Source: Sialis fuliginosa (taxonomy: Eukaryota; Arthropoda; Insecta; Megaloptera; Sialidae). Taken from it: a stretch of 64,000 nucleotides of DNA. Of the stretch, positions 34,900 to 47,030 are shown piece after piece; within the stretch, counting starts at the first letter, position 1, and each line of letters opens with the position of its first letter. The stretch covers positions 12,373,001 through 12,437,000 of the forward strand of contig OY540817.1 in assembly GCA_961205875.1 (NCBI GenBank). The letters are read 5' to 3'. Made by a program: the position numbers and the translations under genes. Under the pieces are notes generated by a model, which ran no database searches, was not told the DNA's origin, and saw only the letters and a program-made list of their open reading frames with translations.

Positions 34900-35440
34900 G
34901 GGTATAATATAATACCTATATAGTATGTATAGGATGACATAGGTTTTCCCCGGAGTTTCAGGGTATGTATACCGTTTCTCCGGGCTCTGGCTTTTGTTAT
35001 AATTTTTTCGGGTTTTCTAATAATGATGACAACGAAAATAAAAAAAGTATTCAAAAATTGTAGGGGCACAAAAGTGAGGAATAGGGTGTGGAGATTTTTA
35101 GGTGTCAACGAAAAAAATAAAAAAGGTCTTCATTTACATCTCAGGATTTACAAAAACTAAAATCTGATCACAGAACCAGTGGGCCCTAGAATTTTTGTTT
35201 TGTATTTTATTGTTCTTATTTTTTTCTCTGATTGAGCACTTATCATTATATGATAAGAAATACACTGTGAATTGGTCATAGGACCAACCATATACGAGAA
35301 ATATCAATATAAAAGAAAGTACTGTAGAATTTTACTTAATACGGACACTCGATTGAATCAGACAACCAATCTAATAATTTATTTTTATAAAATTTACAAA
35401 ATTCACAATGCATCAATAACAACATGCAGATACAAGAGAA
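34900..35440. other. Unassigned stretch
   Basis: Short frames occur on both strands without motifs. It may contain the interior of the preceding hAT-like fragment. Confidence 0.2.
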
Positions 35441-35665
35441 TCGACCTTGACGGCGGCGATGCGCAGTGTGTGCTCTAATCACCTGCCCGTTACCATTCCC
35501 GCCTTGTGGAGGATGATTGCCGCGGTGCGTCCTTGACTTTATTCTGCAGCGGTTCCGAATGCTAATTACGCTGCACGACTCACGACCGATACAATTATTG
35601 GACTGTATGGACCGCTTGACACCGGCTTATCGGTATCGATCAATACTAAATAGACCGTGAAATTG
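35440..35665. promoter_or_regulatory. Base-balanced unique island, possible enhancer
   Basis: One of the most GC-rich non-repeat patches in the window (CTTGACGGCGGCGATGCG, CACCTGCCCGTTACC, GCTAATTACGCTGCACGAC, ATACAATTATTGG). It includes ATCGGTATCGATCAATA at 35629-35645, which matches 15 of 17 bases at 57629-57645. Several TAAT homeodomain cores are present, and there is no coding frame of note. Role inferred. Confidence 0.35.
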
Positions 35666-36890
35666 AAATATATTTACATTTGTTCGATGAATGTAAATAG
35701 TATTGTTGAAAAGAAATCACTACGTATTTTTTTAATAAAAATTTCTATTGCATAAAATTCAGACTGACAATGAGTACAACTAGTTTTTAAAATACTCATA
35801 AATAACTGTAAAGGATGTTAGGTTAGGTTAAAATGTTTTCTGATGTTATTGTAGTATCCTTTTATGATATTTTATTAATAATTTTTATTTTATTTTTAAT
35901 AAAGTTGTATATGACACAATGATAAAAGCGACAAAAGCTGTATCATGTAAATATAGTAGTTATAATTTTAATAAACATTTTTTAAGAAAGAAATAGCCTA
36001 TAACAACTCTTATTGTTCAAAATTATATTAAATTCGTTCTCAGGTTAATAATGCAAGCTCAAATAGTGAATATTTAATCACTACAAAATTTGGGAAATAC
36101 TGGTATGCCGGCTGGTACTGAACATAAAAATAGGTAGTGTAATACCGGTATTAAGATTTTAGTTTGATATTGTATGCACTAAATATGTATGTAAGTGCAC
36201 ATAAAAAACTATATATATTTTAATTTTATTGTAATCGAGTTCTTATTTGTTTTTATACGTATCTTGGCTATCACGTCGTATGTCGACTACAGAAGATTTA
36301 CTTTCCTTTTTAACTTCCTGTTCGTAAAGAAAGGAAGCTATTAGATATACACGTTTTTTACCCCCCAATTAACATTGGTTTTTGTAATATTTAACTTCTT
36401 AAACCTAATTTATTACGCAATATTTATTATTATATGTATAGTTCAGTTTATCCCTTTGCGATAAAAATTAGTTTCAGGATGCAAATGAAAAGTGTTGCCT
36501 ATATATATGTACAAAAGTTGAAGGTAAATGAAGATTGCAAATTGCCATTTTAAATATGACATTATAAATGTAAGTATAATTTACAATAAAACAATTGTGC
36601 AATAAAATAAATTCTATTAATTTGAATACAATCAGATATAAGTCGTGATACTGGTAAAAATAAAAAAATCAATTAGTAATTGTAAATAAAACAAATAATT
36701 ACTTTCAGCATGTTACAAAATATGTAATTTAACTCATACACGTCTCATTATTGTTGTTTATTTATTGTAAATGCAAATGCCTTGGTTATATTAATCAATA
36801 ATAAAGAAACATAAGAAATATTGCTGCATTATTTCTTATAGCTTAATTATTTCTTGTTGTGATTGCATGATACTTAAATTAGATTCAATA
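35666..36890. other. AT-rich stretch, nothing supported
   Basis: No gene, paired termini or splice pair was recognised. Confidence 0.3.
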
Positions 36891-36896
36891 AAACAC

Positions 36897-37096
36897 AGGG
36901 TCGGATCTAGTCTTGAGGCTTCCGCGGTGATTTTGATATGAATCTTGGCTTCTGGGTGCAAGCCGCGTCGATTTAGTCGTGTTATTGGCCAACGTTTCGT
37001 CATACATTACAGTAGGAGAGCCTTGAAGATGTCCACAGCTATGTGTGACGAAACATTGGCAAATAATAACACCCAGAAGCCAAGATCCGCAGGGTT
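36897..37096. mobile_element. Foldback repeat with AATCTTGGCTTCTGGGTG arms
   Basis: AATCTTGGCTTCTGGGTG near 36941 is opposed by CACCCAGAAGCCAAGAT near 37070. A second nested pair (TTGGCCAACGTTTCGTC / GACGAAACATTGGCAA) makes the centre palindromic. Non-coding. Confidence 0.6.
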
Positions 37097-37180
37097 TTAA
37101 TTTAAATATAACAAAATAGTTGGTTAAATAACAGATTATGTTGTTATAATTTGATTATAAACAAAAGTTCATCCATACTA

Positions 37181-37419
37181 TCCATACTAATATTATAAAT
37201 GCGAAAGTGTCTCTGTTTGCCTGTCTGTTTGTTACCTTTTCACGGCTAAACCACTGAACCGATCTCGATGAAATTTATCCTGAGAAAGGACATAGGTTAC
37301 TAAAAACCTGTTTTATCAAATATCACAACAAAAATCTATATTATTTATCGAACCTTACTTCATGGTGTTGTTTTCACTAACCTAAAATCTACGCGAACGA
37401 AGTCGCGGTTAACAGCTAG
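37181..37419 (+). mobile_element. Helitron-like element (ACTAATATTATAAATG family)
   Basis: It begins after an A with TCCATACTAATATTATAAAT, then GTCTCTGTTTGCCTGTCTG and TTTTCACGGCTAAACCACTG. It ends CTACGCGAACGAAGTCGCGG, TTAACAGCTAG, followed by T. The CGCGAACGAAGTCGCG segment can form the sub-terminal hairpin. Ten bases upstream, ATCCATACTA is repeated, so the exact start has two options. Confidence 0.7.
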
Positions 37420-38085
37420 TTTTTTTATGGAGTTAGTTAGTTTCTTTTCTGAATAATCTAAGCGTATCTGAAATGAGATAAAACAACATTATATGTAATT
37501 CTTAATAGTGCATTTATGTTAGTTAGACAATTATATCTATAAGAAAATATCATTAAATAAGTAAAAAAAACATCACAATTCAAACCTTAATGCTAACCTA
37601 ATTATCTATTTACACGTATTTGAGCAGGATGTAACTTGTAGAACAAAGAAAACAAACCAAAAAAAAAATTATAAAAAATCCAAAACAATAAAATAATTTA
37701 TTCTTGAAGTTTACATGTATTATATTTTTGATCCAATTAACTTTTTGCACAAACTTATATAAATCAGTGTTGAGATTCATTTTATAAATAGAATATTAAT
37801 TGTTCGAGATGTAACGGACAGTATTAAAAACACATCACATCTAGAAGGCCAAGGTGAAATAAAATATATCTATAATGAATAATCACCATGCTAACCTTTG
37901 CAATGCATTGTAACAAGCAAAACATGATATTTATTTAAGAGCATTGCATTCGTTTGGAAAAAATAAGTATTCAATATTTAATAAACGTATTAATTGAAAA
38001 GTTGTCAACAGTTTTTATGCAGTTTTATCTTTCAGCGCTATTAATTAAACAAAATTTGATTATGTTGTTTATTTATTTAAATTTT
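37420..38085. other. AT-rich stretch, nothing supported
   Basis: Only chance frames are seen. Confidence 0.3.
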
Positions 38086-38089
38086 ATAA

Positions 38090-38320
38090 GGGTTATCCAT
38101 AAATTATGTCTCAAGTTGAGGAGGAGGGGAGTGTCTACAAAGTGTGACAAGGGGGGCAGAAGATACAAGCTTCGTGACGTCACATCTAAAAAATCAAAAC
38201 AATTAATTTTATATGAATTATTAGAGGAAAACTTTGAGGAAAAATTACTAAGTATGTTGTTAGTAACTTGAGACCGGTGAAGAGTTATTGGGAAATTTTC
38301 AAACGTGCTTGCTAAAATTT
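38090..38320 (+). repeat. Dispersed repeat with GGTTATCCATAAATTATG end
   Basis: It starts AGGGTTATCCATAAATTATG and contains AGTGTGACAAGGGGGGCAG, CGTGACGTCACATC and GTGAAGAGTTATTGGGAAA. The first and last blocks are present inversely at 15945-16075. The G-rich middle followed by TGACGTCA is typical of a repeat widely seen in insects (from memory). The 105-codon frame across it is a by-product. Confidence 0.55.
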
Positions 38321-39840
38321 GATATAATTTTCAAATAAATAAATTTATTTTGTCATTAGATTTTTTGATGTATTGTAAAGTGTTTTTATAATTAGTTTTT
38401 TTTTTATGCTTTACAAGTTCCAGTCATTTTTCAAGGCTTACTTGGTTAAGTTGTAGTTAATGTAATCTGAGATTATAAAAGTTAATTTTTCTCAAAATTT
38501 TTCGGTTATAATCTCATTAAAATTTTATAAGGTTGTATGCAGAAGAAAGATCTATTCATAAAATCAATAAAAAAAATATGTTGTCATTTAAAAAAATATA
38601 ATTGGATGCCATAGTAACGTAATTGATTGCACCAAATTTTTTTGAAGATAAACATTACATAAGAAATAATTTCTCTAAAAACTTTTACTTGCACATTTAA
38701 AAAAAAAGAATTAAATTTTAGAAAATATAAGCAATATTCCATATTTTTTACTCATCCTGTAAAATGTATAAATATATAAAAAATAAAAATATACTTGATC
38801 GAGGTAAGAGATTAGTAGTAATTCTAAAATACATAAAATAATATTATAGAGAACTTAAATTAGGTAAAATAATATGTAAATTATAATATTTATGATGTTA
38901 AGTATAGGTTAACTAATTCGGTTGAACTGGTTCGTCAAATTATGATTTAATATCCCTAATGTTTTAAATACATTCAACCTTTATTACTGTATGTATATCT
39001 GTACTAATCTGCTTATAAATTACAAGATTATTTGAAATATTATATTCTTGCTTCTGCAAATATTAAAAACCGTGTGTATTATTATGAATTTATAGTTGTG
39101 TTTATACAAACTTTGAATCTGTTCGTTTTGAGATTAATCCATAAATTTATGGTATTTCCAGCGAAATTTTACATGCGTTTATTATTAATATTATTGTACC
39201 GGTTTTAGTTTGACCATGTTAGAGGCAGACCACCACTAGTACTGACCGTTTACATGTACATTAATATTATATTTTATGTGTATACCTGTATAAACTATTT
39301 GTTTATTAAAATTATTATCATTAATGTATAATTTACCTATTTATAATATAAGAAATTTCAAACATGCGTACAAATTTTGTGTTTACAATTAGTTATAAAA
39401 TTTTTTTATGGAACACACAAAATTTTTTGGAGATCAATATTAGGGTTTTATTTCGTTTAAATACTAAATCATTAAGGTCTTTAAACAAATAATAAAAATA
39501 TGCAGAAATATTTTTTTTATTAAAAAATACTTCATAAAAGCCTAATTAACATAATTCGTAAAAAAGTAACTCTTGTAAACATTTTAAATCAAATTTAATG
39601 TGATATTTGAGCATATCTGCTTTTTCAGATTTTACATAGAAATGTCAGGTCTAATATGTGATAATACTACCCTCATTTCTTTATCAATATTCCGAAGTTT
39701 TTCACGTTTTTTAGTTTTAATGTTTATAAATGTTAATCCGGTCATTTTTTTGCAAGGAATAGCCAGATTAGCGAGAGTATAGTACTGTATATGTATGTAA
39801 GTACGTAAGGTCATTTCTCAAAGTATTTTTTTTAATGACT
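38321..39840. other. AT-rich stretch, nothing supported
   Basis: No gene or repeat termini were recognised. Two overlapping frames at 39600-39814, on opposite strands, have no motif. Confidence 0.3.
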
Positions 39841-39843
39841 AAT

Positions 39844-40097
39844 GTCCGGTATTATAACTAAATTTGTTAGTTTACAATCACTTTCAAACGAGGTGTCAAA
39901 CTTATGTGATAGTTCTTTTGGACAGTTAAGCGTATGTGTGGTAATTGAAGAATATGAAAAATATCTTCTACTATCACAGCCAACTGTGCTTTAGTAAATT
40001 CAAATAAAAAAAACCCAAAGAATATTAGATAATTAATACCCCGTTAAAAATGCTTCTTAGCGAACAAATTTTTGACAGATTCTTTATAATACCGGAC
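39844..40097. mobile_element. MITE, GTCCGGTATTATAA family
   Basis: A 254-bp copy with good inverted ends: GTCCGGTATTATAACTAAAT on the left and TTTATAATACCGGAC on the right. Sub-terminal AAATTTGTTAG opposes GAACAAATTTTTGAC. The inner block resembles 8881-9171 (CTTTCAAACGAGGTG, GTTCTTTTGGACAG, CAGCCAACTGTG). Confidence 0.8.
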
Positions 40098-40240
40098 ATA
40101 AATGTAAGTTCATTCATCCAACAGTCGAGAAAGTTTTATAAACGTAATATACAGAAATTATAAAAAATATATTTCAATTTATTGGAAATATTTATATGCA
40201 ATATTGAACGATGTTATTTTTTTTAAAGAACTAAAATAAT

Positions 40241-40412
40241 GTCCGGTATTATAAATGAGCTAACATTTGCAAGCTTGCAAGCACATTCAAATAAGGTTGA
40301 ATTATCACTGCTCTAAATTCTATAACTAATCCATAGATAATATCACAGAATTAATACCTCATTTGAAAATGCTTGCAAGCTTGCAATTTGTTAGCTCCTT
40401 TATAATACAGAA
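40241..40412. mobile_element. MITE, GTCCGGTATTATAA family, short form
   Basis: A 172-bp copy. It begins GTCCGGTATTATAAATGAGC and ends GTTAGCTCCTTTATAATACAG. A TTGCAAGCTTGCAAG palindrome lies in each half (about 40269 and 40372). Only 143 bp separate it from the copy at 39844-40097. Confidence 0.75.
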
Positions 40413-41760
40413 CCTAAGCAAATCAACAAAACATGGAATTACAATTAATCGCAAATAGTATTAATTTATATAATATTAATTCTCTTATTTCTATTTATAT
40501 AAGAATGGGGTATTTGGGTATTTTTTAAATTTAATAGGGACAGATACTTCAAATTATAATATTAATTTAAAATATGGCATAGAAATGAACTGCAACTAAT
40601 TTATTTTATCGATTTGTAAAAAAATAGATCCGAAAATCAATCTACAAATTTGATTAATCATGATAGCCTAAAGCTGAATTTAATAAATAAGTATGAATCG
40701 TTAATAATCCATTCTTAAATATCAATATGTACGACCATTTGATGTATCATATTTAGCACACTACAGATTGCATTTTAGTTTAGCAAAAAGACAACTAAAA
40801 TAATTACTGCGATTATAGATGTATTAAGATATAAAAAAAGAAAACAAATTATGATTACTTATTATATGTTCTCATTATATTATATTACAGCATCAATTAC
40901 ATTTTAAAATTCTAAATATAATATTTATATAGTATAGTATATTTTTGTGCGAATTAGAGGTTATTTTACAAATAGGAGTACTAAAATATTTATTATTGTT
41001 TAGAATACTGTTAATAAAAATGAAAGTTAATTTTATAATATCTGAGTACATACATACTTATACCTTTAACGCATTTTCTAAGTAGAATAATCGATAAAAT
41101 AAATGAAGCTAATAATATTCAATAAATTGATAAATAATTGTTTTGTAGAATTAGGTTAAAAATAATCACGAGAACTTTAATAGTGGTTCAGAGAAAAATG
41201 TGTTATAAACAGTAAATTACGTGTAAGTATATCTAATAAATATTATAAAATTCACAATCATAATAATGATGAGAACTGTAATATTATGTGAAATATTAAG
41301 ATCAGCAATTATAGAATTTTTATTTATTTCATGCTAAATTTTAATAGCCCATAAAAATCGACTATTAATATTTTTGCTCGTAATTAAAACTGAAAGTTAC
41401 TTTCGTTAAGTAGAGTCTGGCGCTTAGAATTTGTTGTGTGGGAAAAATGTGTATTATTTTTTATAATTGAAAAATAATGACTCTATTACTAAGAAATAAT
41501 TAACGGTGTTGTAAATTTTTATTATTCGCTCTGATTTCGTTTTTGAGAACTTTGTTAAGTACTTTGATGTTTATGATATCTGTTTTTATGGTTATAATTG
41601 TGTATAATAATAATAATATAGAGTATGGGAAAATGTTCACAAGGAAAATGTTTTATTTGAGTTAGTAGAGCTCATCAGAAATTAAAATTTTTCGTTTTTC
41701 GAGTGTTAATACTAAAATACTTGACTTTATCGTTCACTTTTTACTTTTTTATACTCGTGT
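40413..41760. other. Very AT-rich stretch, nothing supported
   Basis: No frame, repeat pair or balanced island was recognised. Confidence 0.3.
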
Positions 41761-41762
41761 TT

Positions 41763-42064
41763 TTGTGATTGACAGGCTTCATTTTTACAATTCTCATGAA
41801 CTCATATTACTAATAAAACAAGTAACTCTTTATTTAATCAATTTAATTACCAAAGTCCGCAAATATAGTTTGTTTTTTTAAACTATAGCCTTTTATTTTT
41901 TTTTTTTTTTCTCCAGTAATGAGCATCCAGTGATGGACACTTGCTAATGATTACAAAATGATAAGTACTATGACACAAATATATACTTACAAATATCAAC
42001 AAATATTTCTAATTCAATACATTTAATTTAAAACTGGGGTCATATCCAAGACTGGTGCCAGTAC
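41763..42064. mobile_element. MITE, ACCAGTCTTGG family, copy 3
   Basis: It shares TTTTACAATTCTCATGAAC, the TAATAAAACAAGTAACTC run, CAAAGTCCGCAAATATAG and AGTAATGAGCATCCAGTGA with the copies at 8339 and 11688. It ends with a clean right terminus, CCAAGACTGGTGCCAGTACC. The left terminus is degraded and the interior is shorter than in copy 1. Confidence 0.6.
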
Positions 42065-42539
42065 CTTATATGAAATATACATATAGTATATTTTTAATAA
42101 ATTCCGAATGAATTTTGAATGTTACAACGATCTTAAAAAAATTTCCTGGGGTGCTAAAAAAAATTTATTTCTTCTGAAAATATGTGTACCTGTTAAAAAA
42201 CACATAGCATGTCACTACGTTAATATGGAGCAGCCTATATAATTACTAATTCGGTAGTTTTAAAGATATGCAGATATTTTTCTTTATACATTTTTTTACA
42301 TTGAAAATGCAGTAACTCTTTTTATGAACTGTTACCCAATTATATGTTTAGAATTCTGTTTGTTTACTTATTGTACATAAGTTCAAGTGGAAAAAAACTG
42401 TACAAAAATACGTAAACTACATTTCATCACCACGACAACATTGGTACAAGTAGGTCCATACAAAAAATGTAGTTAATATTTACAAAAAACAATTACCTAA
42501 ACAATAACCCAAACGTACGTAGTGCAAAAAGACATTCTC

Positions 42540-42720
42540 ATACCCGGTAGTGAATCCTACGGTAGTTTTTCTCCTCTCTCTCTCTCTTTCTGACCGTCCG
42601 GAAATGTACGTCAGTACGCTCACACGTTTTTGTAGAGCCCGTAGTCCGTGCGTGAGACATTCGGTGAAATCATTACATCAATTAGCGACGCCGTGGACTT
42701 GGATGTTACATACAACATAT
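42540..42720. promoter_or_regulatory. Base-balanced patch with CT microsatellite
   Basis: A CTCTCTCTCTCTTTCTG run at 42570-42590 is followed by CCGTCCGGAAATGTACGTCA and GCCCGTAGTCCGTGCGTGAG. Such CT/GA runs can bind GAGA-type factors. No convincing frame. Confidence 0.2.
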
Positions 42721-42850
42721 ACCTATAACAACCAATGGCGTACATAGAAATTATAATTTAGTAGGTGATTTTCTAATTTGCATTAATATAACAGGGGTTA
42801 TTTTAGTGTGCAGTTCTAAGCCCTAAAATTCAAATATGTAGTTCGAAATA

Positions 42851-43484
42851 CAGTCGGGACTCGTTTATTATAAGTCTCGTTTATCTGAAATGCCGAGTTT
42901 TGTTTATTCGAAATTTTTTCTCCTCCTTCACCTTCCACCATTCTCGAGTCATGGCGTAAACGAACATATTTTTGAAATTTTTGTAGAATTAATTAGAGAT
43001 ACTTATCACAGTCGACACTCATCACCTAGCTCATATTCGAAATTAAAAGTAAAGTAAAATTATTTCACTATCATTATTAACTATTAACGATAAATATTAA
43101 ATAGCCAGGTATATAAAGACATTTACATACATAGTCTCTATAGCTCCTTGACCAATCAGCGTTGGTGCGGGAATTGAAGTCACCACGAAGACGTATTAAA
43201 ATGTTATAAATGTATAATAGAATATCAATTACAAAAAATTCCTTCATTTATTCTTGTTTTCGTACAAATTCGACATTGCAAAATCCTAGAAACCTGTCAA
43301 AATTACAGAACGTATTGCCAACTTAAGAATAGTAAAAATGACACTTCCCGAATAGACAAAACTGTCTGTGATAGCTTTTTCATGATTTTTCATAACTTTG
43401 TGAGAGCAACTCCCGACTTCGAATAAACGCGACTTCCTCGATTCAAAACGATTCAGAAGGCTTAGAATAAACGAGTCCCGACTG
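42851..43484. mobile_element. pogo/Tigger-like non-autonomous element, TA target
   Basis: A 634-bp element with inverted ends CAGTCGGGACTCGTTTATTA (left) and GAATAAACGAGTCCCGACTG (right), flanked by TA on both sides (42849-42850 and 43485-43486). The TA target and CAGT start fit Tc1/mariner-superfamily pogo/Tigger elements. The sub-terminal regions repeat the motif family (TCGTTTATCTG, TCGAATAAACGCG). No transposase frame. Confidence 0.85.
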
Positions 43485-43486
43485 TA

Positions 43487-44560
43487 TTACTTTGATGCAG
43501 TGCCTATAGTCTGTTTCATTTAAGATTGCAGCGGTAGCTAACATAGGAAGCATAATACGTGCTCCTGATTGGGCAAAACGACAAGCAGATTCACAATAAC
43601 ACAATTTTCACTGAAGCAATACATACAATTTATGCTGCCTTGAAAACAAATGCAATCAAACTCAATCTATCTCTATCAAAAATGTTGCTTGAACTTGAAT
43701 AGACGATCTCGAAGAATTTAGGCGTACTGACATTAGGTTCTGGACATATTTATTAATATATTACTAAGAAGGCAATTTTTTAAATAAAGTTTTAACTATG
43801 GTATCAAAGTACCATCTTTCCTCTCTAAAATAAACTTTTACTTTTTTGTACGATTTTTTTTTACCGAAATACACTACTAGTTTGAAGGTTTTGCTATATT
43901 TGTATGCAGTTTGTAGTCCATCGTGTCTAGCTTGCGCTCTTATTTGTAAAAATATCATATCTTCGAACTAGTATATCTGGGTGAAAAAATCATATAGTGA
44001 ACAGTAAAAGTTAATTTTAAAAGAGAAAGATAGTATTATTTGTTGCTCTCACTGAAAAATTGCCTGTTTGTAATATACATACATTCAGAAATATGTTTAA
44101 AATCGTTATTGTTGACGCTTTTAGGTTAGAATTACTCGAACCTGAGCGAATTATTATGATTGAGTATTATTAATTTTTCAGGAAGGGGATAAGATACATA
44201 CTTGGTGTACTGAAATTAAAATACTAAAATTCTTCTTCTTCGTGTATTAATTTCAGATAGCTCCTTCGTGGTTATAGTTATTTTGTGTTAGTGAGTGTAC
44301 AAGTGGGTTAGGGAGCACAGGGAACAAGATGAATGGGTAGTTGCTGATGGGCTAATCATAGCAGGTGAAAACAAACAGGATAGCCGGGATTAAGGGAATT
44401 ATGTAAGGGGTCACTGGGGTTAATCACAGAATACATTTATATTTTTATTTTGGCATTTCGTAGAAATGAGATTATGTGAAATACTAAAAATATTGCCTTG
44501 ATAAATATTCATCTAGTAAGAAGAAACATTAAGAAGACAGATAATCAACTCCACCACTGT
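43487..44560. other. Unassigned stretch
   Basis: Moderately balanced patches at 43500-43700 and 44270-44420. No repeat ends, domain or splice pair recognised. Confidence 0.25.
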
Positions 44561-44850
44561 TATTCGTAACCAGATGTACTAATACACACATATTCCGCAG
44601 TAATTGCTACACATAGACGGTGCTCTCCGTGTGTAATTATATTCATCGGTGGAACGGATGCGAATCGTTTAATGAATAACTCAATAATGGAATGATAGAT
44701 GAATTGGATGTTGTCATATCGAACACAATGCAACCGCGAATGCGTGTGTGGATAATTATGTTATTTGTGCAGCGTATGTGGAAATAAATAAATAGATCAC
44801 ATGTTTGTTGTCGTCGACTTTAATTGCAGTTCCCACAATCACATCAAATA
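44560..44850. promoter_or_regulatory. Base-balanced unique island, possible enhancer
   Basis: Contains GGTGCTCTCCGTGTGTAATT, TCGGTGGAACGGATGCGAAT, CAACCGCGAATGCGTGTG and GTCGTCGACTTTAATTGCAG, with several TAAT cores. Non-coding. Regulatory role inferred. Confidence 0.25.
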
Positions 44851-46200
44851 ATTGCCAATCTTGGTATTTTTTTGCAGATGGGATTTGTTAAAAAAACATC
44901 TGCTAAGTAAATGCACAGTGCTTCCTCGTGCTAAATTCACCAAAGGTAGTTAATTATTGAACAATTTAAGTAAAAATCGATAGTGTTATGACAAATTGCC
45001 TGGCATTGGTAAATCATTTAATTTTTATACAATTTTACTAAAAAATATTAGTTTGAAATTTTTCTTAAGACGCACCTGATTATTTTTTCGTATATTTATA
45101 ATTTTTTGAAAATTTCAATCTAAATCTAAAATTCAAACGTCAAAATGACATTTAATACGTGAAACTAATAATTTTTTTTAAGCTTTTCTGCAACCCCACA
45201 TAAAATAAGAAGTAGTGTGTTTTTCTTATGTATTTTTAGCTGACCCCAAAATATTAATAAGAAATTATATCAATTTTAAGAGTTTCAATTGGTCGTAATA
45301 AATATTTTTGACTAAATTATATTAAAAGGTGATTAAAAGTAAATTATCGAGTTTTTAAAATGAAACAATTTTCTATTTTTCTACAATAATTATTTTGTGA
45401 CTTGCTATAGTGAAAAAATTGTTTATCTTTCGTATACGAAAGTTTTGTGTCACTTTTTCTAGATATAACCAATTTTAAAAAGTAAATGGTGAAGGAAATA
45501 TTGAAAAAGTATACTCGAGTCAGATTTAAATACAAATTATAGTCAGGTAGTTGCAATTACAAAATAGATAGCATTCAGATACACCACAAGAAACCAATTT
45601 AAACCAAATTAGGTTAATTACATATAACACGTTTGCTAAAATATATGTAATTATACAATTTTTATTACTCTCACATGTGAAGAAGATATAAATAGCTCAT
45701 ATACACAGATACTTCTTGCATATAACTGTTGCGTAGATTGGAGTAATTAATTATATTTGTTGATATTTGATAGGTTGTAATTATATTTAGATCAACGAGT
45801 TGACGAAAAAAACAAAAACGACGGTTTGGAGATTATAGCATGCGCTGATTTTTGGCTTCCGTGGATACAGGTTCTAATTGTTATCTCAAGGTTTGGCGTG
45901 TTTTCAGCTTCCTGTACTTAGATTTTTCTTAATTGAACGCCAAAACATTTATTTACATCCTTTAGTTTTTTTTAAATAAATGTGTCAGATCTCTTATACC
46001 TAGTCGATTTTTTGTTTATAAAATATATGAACACGGGTCACCAAATTCAGTATAAGAGAGCCGCAGTCCTCTAGATAAAAAATATAGCGAGCGAAAATAG
46101 TTTTTTACATAGGTATATTTGAAGATTACTAAATTTCAACATGTATTTAAAGAATTTATAAAAAAAAAATACAAAATTTGCAATTAGAGAATTAATAACA
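44851..46200. other. AT-rich stretch, nothing supported
   Basis: Only chance frames. A moderately balanced patch lies at 45800-45920. Confidence 0.3.
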
Positions 46201-46202
46201 AA

Positions 46203-46346
46203 CTGGCTGTTATCTGCGACTTCGTTTGCGTAGAATTTATGGTAATAATACAGATTTCTACCAATTTTCATCATGATCGGTTCAGTGGTTGAGCCGTAAC
46301 AAACTGACAGACAGAGACACTTTCGTATTTATAATATTAGTATGGA
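46203..46346 (-). mobile_element. Helitron-like element, short internally deleted copy
   Basis: On the minus strand it begins TCCATACTAATATTATAAAT after an A, carries GTCTCTGTCTGTCAGTTTG, then AACCACTGAACCGATCATGA. It ends CGCAAACGAAGTCGCAGATA, ACAGCCAG before a T. The terminal CTAG has mutated to CCAG. At 144 bp it lacks most of the interior seen at 37181-37419. Confidence 0.6.
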
Positions 46347-46439
46347 TTAATATTTTTCACTAGAAGTTTGGTACCTTTGGAAGAAACTAATTTTTTTTTA
46401 AAATTCCATTTTATTCTTTTAATAAAATCAACTGCAAGC

Positions 46440-46497
46440 TTTGAGACGCGGATCGTATTTTAGGATCTAACGGGCCACATGTTCGACACCACTGATT
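46440..46497. repeat. hAT-like terminus (minus orientation)
   Basis: GGGCCACATGTTCGACACCACTG ending near 46494 is the inverse of a hAT-type end such as CAGTGGTGTCGAACATG. No partner end is recognised. Confidence 0.45.
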
Positions 46498-46799
46498 TAG
46501 ATAAAAAATATTTTACTCGACATCTATCCAGTAATTATTTGAGAAGATCAATTATATTGTTAAAATTATTAATTCTACATTTTATATATATTTTTAAATC
46601 ATTCAATATTTGAGTTATTATTTCCCACACATTTAGATTAATTAACAGCGAAATTATAAAAAAAATTGAACTTCAGATGACTTTGAAAACGCCAATCATA
46701 AATTTTTCTGATAAAAAGTTATCAGGGGTGAACACAAAATGGATCACTCTGTATACTGCAACGGTATAAAATATATTTATTTGTATATCCTACATAACA

Positions 46800-47030
46800 T
46801 ATTATTTAATGTATGCAATACATTTAACAGGCGATTGCACTGCAACCTGTTTGCAATGATATTGACAAACACAATAACAATAACCTAGTGTCTCCACGCT
46901 CTGTTTGGCATGACGAATGACGGGTCGCCGTTTCACAACCTGCCAGTGACACGGTTTGTTACAACCACCCTCGCTATGTGTGACCTTACACCCCCCTTGC
47001 ACCTGTACTTACTCAAGGATTATGCTCTAG
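46800..47030. promoter_or_regulatory. Base-balanced unique island, possible enhancer
   Basis: Contains CAACCTGTTTGCAATG, CAAACACAATAACAATAACC (Sox/forkhead-like cores), GACGGGTCGCCGTTTCAC and CCCTTGCACCTGTAC (E-box CACCTG). The minus-strand frame of 66 codons is cysteine-rich but has no domain. Regulatory role inferred. Confidence 0.3.

Noticed and set aside
37954..38271. 105-codon plus-strand frame
   Set aside because: It runs across a known-type dispersed repeat that is also present inversely at 15945-16075; no protein motif.
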